From assembly GCA_038257155.1 (NCBI GenBank), contig JBBSJP010000047.1:1-38610 (forward strand): a DNA stretch of 38,610 bases. Direction: 5' to 3'. Origin of the DNA: JANJTY01 sp038257155. GTDB taxonomy: Bacteria > Pseudomonadota > Gammaproteobacteria > Xanthomonadales > Xanthomonadaceae. Shown here one piece after another: positions 34,063-38,610 of the stretch. The notes beneath the pieces were generated by a model. That model had not been told where the DNA came from. It ran no database searches and saw nothing but the letters and a program-made list of their open reading frames with translations. The position numbers and the translations under genes are program-made. Each line of letters opens with the position of its first letter. Position 1 is the stretch's first letter.

Positions 34063-34270
34063 CCTTCCCCACGTTTCAGGTGCGGAGGCTGTTCGAGGCG
34101 TTGCAGAAACTTGGGTTCGTGGTCGTTCTCAGAAGGGCAGCCACGTAATCATGCGCCGCGGCTCCGTCGGCTGTGTGGTGCCGCAACATAATGAGATCAA
34201 GGTCGGCACGCTTTCGGGCGTACTTAAGCAGGCTGGCGTGTCGGCAGGCGAGTTCTTGCGAGCACTCTGA
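34052..34270 (+). CDS. hicA: HicA-like toxin with two compensating frameshifts
   Basis: A 72-aa frame from GTG 34052. Its ends match HicA/YcfA: MPPSLPHVSGAEAVR at the start, QKGSHVIMRRG with catalytic His31, and a normal VVPQHNEIKVG...VLKQAGVSAGEFLRAL. Residues 16-25 (GVAETWVRGR) do not match, but the +1 frame over the same bases reads ALQKLGFVVV, exactly the expected segment. One extra base near 34096 and one lost base near 34128 restore the frame. This replaces the conserved helix end and strand just before the catalytic loop, so the toxin is probably misfolded or weak. Confidence 0.8.
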   Translation: MPPSLPHVSGAEAVRGVAETWVRGRSQKGSHVIMRRGSVGCVVPQHNEIKVGTLSGVLKQAGVSAGEFLRAL

Positions 34271-34392
34271 AGATGCCTGTCAATGGGCTGGGGGCGTGGC
34301 TCCTGCTGCGACGATGTGGCGAGCTTGGGCTCCGCATCCAGGGGGCACGCCCAGTGCGGCTCTCTCAAGGCGCGAAGAGGGCTTCTTCCGTT

Positions 34393-34499
34393 GGAGGACG
34401 GATCTTGATCCGCCGCTGCGAGGTGGGAGTCGTCGTTGGGGTGCGGGCGTTTGGCGGCAGCCTGGGCACCACGCGGCGGCGCATCAAGATGCGCCCTCC
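34393..34499. repeat. REPIN-like element, type 1 copy 2 (107 bp)
   Basis: Same ends and orientation as 32953-33060, starting GGAGGACGGATCTTGATCC. It lies in the 817-nt gene-free gap after hicA. The middle differs from the other copies. Confidence 0.82.
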
Positions 34500-34553
34500 A
34501 AGGGCGGGATTCGGCGCGGTGTTTGGGTCTTGCGGCGGGTTCGGGCCTTCGAT

Positions 34554-34740
34554 GTTGGGCTTCGCTGCGCTCAGCGCCAAGCTACAACCGCGTGCGGGCT
34601 GGGCGCTTTTGGAGGGCGGGCTTTGGACTCGCCTTTTTTATTCGCACGGTTCGATATCGGGCATGGCAAGTGACACGCTTGCCCTACAGCGGATGGGTGA
34701 GCGCGGCGGCGCATCGAGATGCGTCCTTGAGGAGCGCGGT
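34554..34740. repeat. Repeat mosaic: TTCGCTGCGC repeat and solo REP
   Basis: 34554-34584 is TTGGGCTTCGCTGCGCTCAG followed by CGCCAAGCTAC, one of at least six such copies in the window. 34703-34740 is a degraded type 1 REP arm (GCGGCGCATCGAGATGCGTC). Between them lies unique GC-rich DNA with no gene. A further palindromic piece, GCGGCCGCCCGGAGCGCGGC, follows at about 34805. Confidence 0.65.
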
Positions 34741-34887
34741 GCGGCGCTTTTGATCTGGGAGGGCGCTGCTCCTGAGGCGCTGCTTTTGGGGAATGAGAGC
34801 AAAAGCGGCCGCCCGGAGCGCGGCCCTCCCAAGAGCGGGAGACCAGCGAAGTTTTCTGGGTTTGCGTCGGGCTTGGGCCCTGTGACG

Positions 34888-34919
34888 TTGGGCTTCGCTG
34901 CGCTCAGCGGCAACCTGCG
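34888..34919. repeat. TTGGGCTTCGCTGCGCTCAG repeat copy
   Basis: Another copy of the dispersed repeat, 22 nt before a type 2 REPIN-like element, the same arrangement as 36642/36695. The pairing suggests the two repeats spread as one larger unit. Confidence 0.7.
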
Positions 34920-34940
34920 GGGGCGAGTGGATCGGAGTGC

Positions 34941-35011
34941 GTAGGGCGGCATCCCATGCCGCCGTTGCGGGGTGATTGGGTTTCGCGATGTCGGCACGGC
35001 AGCCGACCTAC
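34941..35011. repeat. REPIN-like element, type 2 copy 1 (71 bp)
   Basis: It begins GTAGGGCGGCATCCCATGCC and ends CGGCACGGCAGCCGACCTAC; the ends are imperfect inverted copies (GTAGGGCGGCAT / GTAGGTCGGCTG), each internally palindromic. Other copies are at 36695-36766 and 37042-37113, with a left-truncated one at 35743-35764. Confidence 0.78.
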
Positions 35012-35054
35012 GTATGGTGCGCTGCCGATTGCGTCCTGGCGGAACAGCACAGTA

Positions 35055-35072
35055 GACTAAGTATACTTAGTC
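35055..35072. promoter_or_regulatory. 18-bp palindromic operator of phd-vapC
   Basis: GACTAAGTATACTTAGTC is a perfect palindrome ending 15 nt before the antitoxin ATG and containing a -10-like TATACT (35062-35067). It is strikingly AT-rich in this region. Phd/YefM antitoxins bind short palindromes over their own promoter, so this is probably the autoregulatory site. Confidence 0.75.
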
Positions 35073-35087
35073 CACTATGGTGTCGCT

Positions 35088-35333
35088 ATGACCACCGTCA
35101 ACATCCATGAAGCCAAGACTCATCTTTCGCAGCTGATCGAGCGCGCCGTGGCTGGCGAGTCCTTTGTGATCGCCAAGGCAGGCAAGCCCATGGTGAAGGT
35201 GATGCGCTTGGAAGCGCCAGGTGCAGGTGAGGTGCAACGCCTTGGCTTCATGAAGGGCGCTTTCAGCGTGCCTGAAGATTTCGACCGGATGGGCGAAGAC
35301 GAGATCGCCGTCATGTTTGGGACCGGGCCGTGA
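35088..35333 (+). CDS. Phd/YefM-family antitoxin
   Basis: An 81-aa antitoxin. The N-terminal Phd fold is MTTVNIHEAKTHLSQLIERA, then GESFVIAKAGKPMVKV, both textbook for the family; it binds operator DNA. The C-terminus (FMKGAFSVPEDFDRMGEDEI) is the acidic toxin-wrapping segment common in antitoxins of PIN toxins. The stop overlaps the toxin start (GTGA). It is intact, with an 18-bp palindrome upstream. Confidence 0.92.
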   Translation: MTTVNIHEAKTHLSQLIERAVAGESFVIAKAGKPMVKVMRLEAPGAGEVQRLGFMKGAFSVPEDFDRMGEDEIAVMFGTGP

Positions 35334-35716
35334 AATTCCTGCTGGATACCCATTTGCTGCTATGGGCCGCAGCGGCGCCGGAACGGCTGCCGCTCGCTGC
35401 ACGCGACTTGATGCAGGATTCCGGGAACGAATTGCTCTTTAGCGCTGCCAGTCTGTGGGAAGTAGCAATCAAGTCTGGGCTCGGGCGCGACGACTTCACG
35501 CTGGCGCCTGCAGTACTGCGGCGCGGACTGCTGGACAACGGTTACACGGAGTTGGCGATTGCCAGCGAACATGCGGTAGCAACCGCGACCTTGCCGTCCC
35601 TCCACCGAGACCCGTTCGACCGGATGCTGATTGCGCAAGCGCAGGTAGAAGGCATCACGCTGCTCACCTCTGATCGCATCGTTGCGCAGTACCCGGGGCC
35701 GATTCGCGGCTTTTAA
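35330..35716 (+). CDS. vapC: VapC-type PIN-domain ribonuclease toxin
   Basis: A 128-aa PIN toxin. Active-site acids are Asp6 (FLLDTHLLLW), Glu44 (SLWEVAIK), Asp94/Asp97 (HRDPFDRML) and Asp115 (LTSDR), all present. This subgroup (LDTHxLLW) pairs with Phd-like antitoxins. Start GTG 35330 overlaps the antitoxin stop by 4 nt. VapC toxins cleave tRNA or rRNA. It appears intact, unlike the nearby hicA. Confidence 0.92.
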   Translation: MKFLLDTHLLLWAAAAPERLPLAARDLMQDSGNELLFSAASLWEVAIKSGLGRDDFTLAPAVLRRGLLDNGYTELAIASEHAVATATLPSLHRDPFDRMLIAQAQVEGITLLTSDRIVAQYPGPIRGF

Positions 35717-35742
35717 GCGATCGTTGAGGGGTGATGTGGCGA

Positions 35743-35838
35743 TGTCGGCACGGCAGCCGACCTACGGGTGGAGCGTTGACGGTTTGGCAGAGCCGGGCGT
35801 GGCGATGTTGGGCTTCGCTGCGCTCAGCGCCAACCTAC
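35743..35838. repeat. Truncated type 2 REPIN end plus TTCGCTGCGC repeat
   Basis: 35743-35764 is the right end of a type 2 element (GTCGGCACGGCAGCCGACC), directly after vapC; its left end is missing. 35808-35838 is a TTGGGCTTCGCTGCGCTCAG copy. The rest of the 398-nt gap to the VanZ gene holds an inverted relative of 61-120 (CCTCATCCGGCGCTTTGCGCC at about 35940) and GCGCGCCTGCATGCGCGCGG, with no gene. Confidence 0.68.
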
Positions 35839-36114
35839 GAGAGCGCATAGGTCGCTGGGTTTTTGAGGGCCGAAACGGGCTCATCTAGCATGCGGCGTCA
35901 ATCTCTTCGGCGTGCTGAGGGTGTTGCTTCCAATCGCACCCTCATCCGGCGCTTTGCGCCACCCACCCCGGCCCGCGCGCCTGCATGCGCGCGGGCGTTT
36001 GCAGGCTCGCGGCTCTCGCCGCTCGAAAGCCCTGCTCACCCCAAAGGGAGAAGGCAAGGGCTGGAGAGGCGGGTTCGCTGGCTTGGAAGCTTCGGATGGG
36101 TTACACGATGGTGC

Positions 36115-36594
36115 GTGAATCGATTGCCTGCCATTGCTGCGCTGGTCTGTACCTTGGCGGCAGTTGCCTACGCGCTGCTGCCTTCGGGCGCGGTGGCTTA
36201 TCTTCGCAACGGCTACCGATGGTTCGGTCGCCCGCTGGATTTCCTGGAAGCGCTGCCTGATCCGCTGAATCTCGCGCACCTTTTGTTGTTCGCGCTGCTG
36301 GCGGTGATGTTGATGCTGGCATTGCCGCGCGATGTGGGCTGGCGCGGCCGCGCTTTTGCGTTTGCGGCACTGGTGGGTGTGGGTGCGCTTGTTGAACTGC
36401 TTCAGTTGATGGTGCCGGGTCGTCGCGCCAGTCTTGTGGACTTCTTCAATGATGTTGTCGGTGCGGCGATCGGTTGCGCGATGGTGGTGGGCATGGCGTT
36501 CATCGGGCGGGCGTTTGCGCGATGGCGGGTGGCTGAATCGGAAGGTCAGGATCCAGCGGGCTCGGCGGAGCCCGGGCCTTCAACGCCGCCATGA
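36115..36594 (+). CDS. VanZ-like membrane protein
   Basis: A 159-aa membrane protein of the VanZ-like family. About four hydrophobic helices are followed or joined by the hallmark VELLQLMVPGRRASLVDFFNDVVGAAIG (93-120), with Glu94, Arg103, Asp109 and Asn112 as the conserved polar residues, and an early LNLAHLLLFALLAV helix. VanZ-like proteins occur at the edge of polysaccharide clusters, but their biochemical role is unsettled. The open frame extends 252 nt upstream through repeat DNA with no homology; GTG 36115 starts just before the first helix and is chosen for that reason. The C-terminal tail is Pro/Gly-rich. Confidence 0.75.
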   Translation: MNRLPAIAALVCTLAAVAYALLPSGAVAYLRNGYRWFGRPLDFLEALPDPLNLAHLLLFALLAVMLMLALPRDVGWRGRAFAFAALVGVGALVELLQLMVPGRRASLVDFFNDVVGAAIGCAMVVGMAFIGRAFARWRVAESEGQDPAGSAEPGPSTPP

Positions 36595-36641
36595 TTCGTA
36601 CGTGACGCTTGGGTGTCGCCATGGATTTGGTTCCTGCGATG

Positions 36642-36766
36642 TTGGTCTTCGCTGCGCTCAGCGCCAACCTACAAGAGCGACTGGATCGGAGTGAGTAGGG
36701 CGGCATCCCATGCCGCCGTTGCGGGGTGACGCGATGTCGCAATGTCGGCACGGGGGTGCCGCCTAC
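36642..36766. repeat. TTCGCTGCGC repeat plus type 2 REPIN copy 2
   Basis: 36642-36673 is TTGGTCTTCGCTGCGCTCAG with GCGCCAACCTAC. After 22 nt, 36695-36766 is a type 2 element beginning GTAGGGCGGCATCCCATGCC and ending in GTGCCGCCTAC. This repeats the arrangement at 34888-35011. Confidence 0.75.
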
Positions 36767-36817
36767 GTGTGTGGTGCGTTGGCGGTTGGACGTGTGGCGT
36801 GGCTGGATGCGGTGATG

Positions 36818-36981
36818 TTGGGCTTCGCTGCGCTCAGCGGCAATCTACGAGAGCGAAGGGATTGCTGGGCTTTGGAGGGCGGATCTTGATCCGCCGTTGC
36901 GACGGTGGAGGTTGTCGAATGTGTTCCGATGTATGGCGATAGTCAGATTGCCCCGCGGCGGCGCATCGAGATGCGCCCTCC
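36818..36981. repeat. TTCGCTGCGC repeat plus type 1 REPIN copy 3
   Basis: 36818-36850 is TTGGGCTTCGCTGCGCTCAG with CGGCAATCTACG. 36874-36981 (108 bp) is a type 1 element beginning GGAGGGCGGATCTTGATCC and ending GCATCGAGATGCGCCCTCC, in the same orientation as the other two full copies. Confidence 0.8.
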
Positions 36982-37041
36982 AAGAGCCTGACTCGAAACG
37001 CGCCCCTCATGAAGCCCAGGCGTAGCCTCCGTAGCGTTCGC

Positions 37042-37113
37042 GTAGGGCGGCATCCCATGCCGCCGCTGCGGGGTAATGCGGTGTCGCGATGTCGGCACGG
37101 GGGTGCCGACCTG
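37042..37113. repeat. REPIN-like element, type 2 copy 3
   Basis: It begins GTAGGGCGGCATCCCATGCC and ends GTCGGCACGGGGGTGCCGAC plus CT. The stretch from 36595 to 37275 holds only these repeats; the last 160 nt, unique and GC-rich, should contain the promoter of the next gene, but none is obvious. Confidence 0.75.
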
Positions 37114-37275
37114 GGTGCAGGGATGCGGCGGCGGAAAAGCAGCCGCCCCGAGCGCGGCCGAGCCTGCGTGTCGGAGCGCACCGCGGCTGTCCACGCGAGT
37201 GAGGGATAATCACGGACGCGTGCCGTGTCTGCGGCCGCCCTGCCAATCCGTTGTACGCAAAGCGAAGGGATTCCT

Positions 37276-38286
37276 ATGAAGGTTCTGGTCACCGGTACCG
37301 CCGGTTTCATCGGCTCTCACGTCGCCATGCGCCTGCTGGCGCGCGGTGATGAAGTGATCGGGCTGGACAATCTTTCCGATTACTACGATGTGAACCTGAA
37401 GCGGGCGCGGCTGGCGCGCTTTGAGGGACAGGCTGGCTACACCCACATCACGGCTGATCTGGCCGATCGGGCGGCCGTGGAGGATGTTTTCACGAAGCAC
37501 ACGCCGCAGCGGGTGATCAACCTGGCGGCCCAGGCTGGCGTGCGCTATGCGGCGACCAACCCGCACGTTTACATATCCAGCAATGTCACCGGCTTCCTGC
37601 ACGTGCTGGAGGGCTGCCGAAACCATGGGGTGGAGCATCTGGTCTATGCCTCAACCAGTTCGGTGTACGGCGCCAACCTGAAGATGCCGTTCTCAGAGCA
37701 TTCGCCCACCGAGCATCCGCTCACCCTGTACGCCGCCAGCAAGAAGGCCAACGAGCAGATGGCGCACAGCTATGGCCACCTGTATGGCATTCCCTGCACC
37801 GGCCTGCGCTTCTTTACCGTGTACGGGCCGTGGGGGCGGCCGGACATGGCGCTGTTCCTGTTTACCCGCGCGATTCTGGCTGACGAGCCGATCAAGGTCT
37901 TCAATCATGGCCATCACAAGCGCAGCTTCACTTACGTGGACGACATCGTCGAAGGCGTGATTCGAACCCTGGACAAGGTGCCCGGAAAATCGCCGGACTG
38001 GAACGGCATGGCACCGGACTCAGCCACCAGCGGCGTTGCGCCGCACCGCATCTACAACATCGGCAACGAAACCCCGGTACAGCTGCTGCGCTACATCGAG
38101 GTGCTGGAAGACTGCCTGGGCAAGAAGGCGCGCATGGAAATGCTGCCCCTGCAAGCCGGCGATGTGCCCGACACCGAGGCCGATGTTTCCGACCTGATAG
38201 CCAACGTCGGCTACCGCCCGCAGGTATCGGTGGAAGAAGGCGTGGCGAACTTCGTGGACTGGTATCGGGATTACCACGGGGTTTAG
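37276..38286 (+). CDS. UDP-glucuronate 4-epimerase
   Basis: A 336-aa extended SDR that interconverts UDP-GlcA and UDP-GalA (LspL/CapI/GAE type). The Rossmann motif GTAGFIGSH is at 7-15, LDNLSDYYDVNLKRARL (30-46) is typical of uronate epimerases, STSSVYGAN gives the active-site strand (126-134), and the catalytic pair is Tyr152/Lys156 (LYAASKKANE). RFFTVYGPWGRPDMAL is also diagnostic. ATG 37276 has AAGGGA five bases upstream. It shares the UDP-GlcA precursor with the UDP-xylose synthase, so it may serve the same glycan, although 14 kb of other genes separates it from the main block. Confidence 0.92.
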   Translation: MKVLVTGTAGFIGSHVAMRLLARGDEVIGLDNLSDYYDVNLKRARLARFEGQAGYTHITADLADRAAVEDVFTKHTPQRVINLAAQAGVRYAATNPHVYISSNVTGFLHVLEGCRNHGVEHLVYASTSSVYGANLKMPFSEHSPTEHPLTLYAASKKANEQMAHSYGHLYGIPCTGLRFFTVYGPWGRPDMALFLFTRAILADEPIKVFNHGHHKRSFTYVDDIVEGVIRTLDKVPGKSPDWNGMAPDSATSGVAPHRIYNIGNETPVQLLRYIEVLEDCLGKKARMEMLPLQAGDVPDTEADVSDLIANVGYRPQVSVEEGVANFVDWYRDYHGV

Positions 38287-38306
38287 GTGCGCGGGTTGGC
38301 TGTTCG

Positions 38307-38610
38307 ACGCTGAAATCAAAGCCCCTCACCCGGCCCTTCGGGCCACCCTCTCCCGCTTGCGGGAGAGGGTAAGCAGCGCCGCTCTTCTTGAGCCCCTCGC
38401 CCGCTTGCGGGAGAGGGGTTGGGGAGAGGGGCTCTTGGCATGCACGCTGAAATCAAAGCCCCTCACCCGCCCCTTCGGGCCACCCTCTCCCGCTTGCGGG
38501 AGAGGGTAAGCAGCGCCGCTCTTCTTGAGCCCCTCGCCCGCTTGCGGGAGAGGGGTTGGGGAGAGGGGCTCTTGGCATGCACGCTGAAATCAAAGCCCCT
38601 CACCCGCCCC
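38307..38610. repeat. 137-bp tandem repeat, at least 2.2 copies
   Basis: Copies at 38307-38443 and 38444-38580, with a third starting at 38581 and cut by the window end; only about one difference was noticed (CCCGGCCC versus CCCGCCCC). Each unit contains hairpins CCTCTCCCGCTTGCGGGAG and GCCCCTC...GAGGGGC. No gene is present. The first hairpin, about 45 nt after the epimerase stop, could end its transcript. Confidence 0.92.

Noticed and set aside
35863..36114. N-terminal 84-residue extension of the VanZ-like protein
   Set aside because: It is encoded by dispersed repeat DNA, is Pro/Arg-rich, and the family begins at the first helix.

Overview
The window looks like a high-GC gammaproteobacterial chromosome, most like Xanthomonadales/Lysobacterales. 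This rests on the base composition, on the style of the dispersed GC-rich palindromes (REPIN-like mosaics, 'CCTCTCCCGC..GCGGGAGAGG' spacers) and on the gene families; no rRNA or other marker is present, so the placement is an inference. Almost all genes are on the + strand; the exceptions are three RiPP-type genes at 26.1-27.7 kb.

Layout. (1) 1-1.17 kb: gene-free repeat-rich DNA. (2) 1.17-2.63 kb: an intact abiEi-abiEii type IV toxin-antitoxin pair, followed by an IS110-family transposase (2729-3868). (3) 4.5-24.3 kb: a surface polysaccharide cluster: FkbM methyltransferase, Wzx-like flippase, Wzy-like polymerase, CgeB-type glycosyltransferase, UDP-xylose synthase, three GT4 glycosyltransferases, two class I methyltransferases, a WaaE-like GT2, then the UDP-L-FucNAc genes fnlA-fnlB...fnlC and a WbuB-like GT. 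Many junctions are 1-4 nt overlaps, so this is probably one or a few long transcripts. fnlB and fnlC are split by an inserted FkbM gene, bracketed by a 102-bp duplication of the fnlB 3' end, and by an HTH/PIN toxin-antitoxin pair. (4) 24.4-24.7 kb: a 304-bp MITE-like element with perfect 25-bp terminal inverted repeats and a 6-bp target duplication. (5) 24.8-32.9 kb: a lasso-peptide-like RiPP module: nucleotidyltransferase, HPr-kinase-like protein, B2 transglutaminase-like protein, PqqD-like B1/RRE, divergent ABC exporter, secreted S8 peptidase, and a 64-aa peptide with the lasso leader signature YxxPxLxxxG but a polyproline C-terminus. No lasso cyclase (asparagine-synthetase-like) gene is present. 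(6) 32.9-37.3 kb: a repeat-saturated zone with a decapitated GT4 gene, hicBA (hicA carries two compensating frameshifts), phd-vapC with an 18-bp palindromic operator, a VanZ-like gene, and at least three copies each of two REPIN-like elements. (7) 37.3-38.3 kb: a UDP-glucuronate 4-epimerase, then a 137-bp tandem repeat running off the window end.

How it fits together. UDP-GlcA is the likely hub: the xylose synthase makes UDP-xylose from it and the 4-epimerase makes UDP-GalA. FnlABC make UDP-L-FucNAc, which the WbuB-like GT probably uses. Wzx and Wzy flip and polymerise the repeat unit. No initiating phosphoglycosyltransferase or Wza/Wzc export genes are visible. The strongest candidate for something undescribed is the cyclase-less lasso-like RiPP module attached to the glycan locus.
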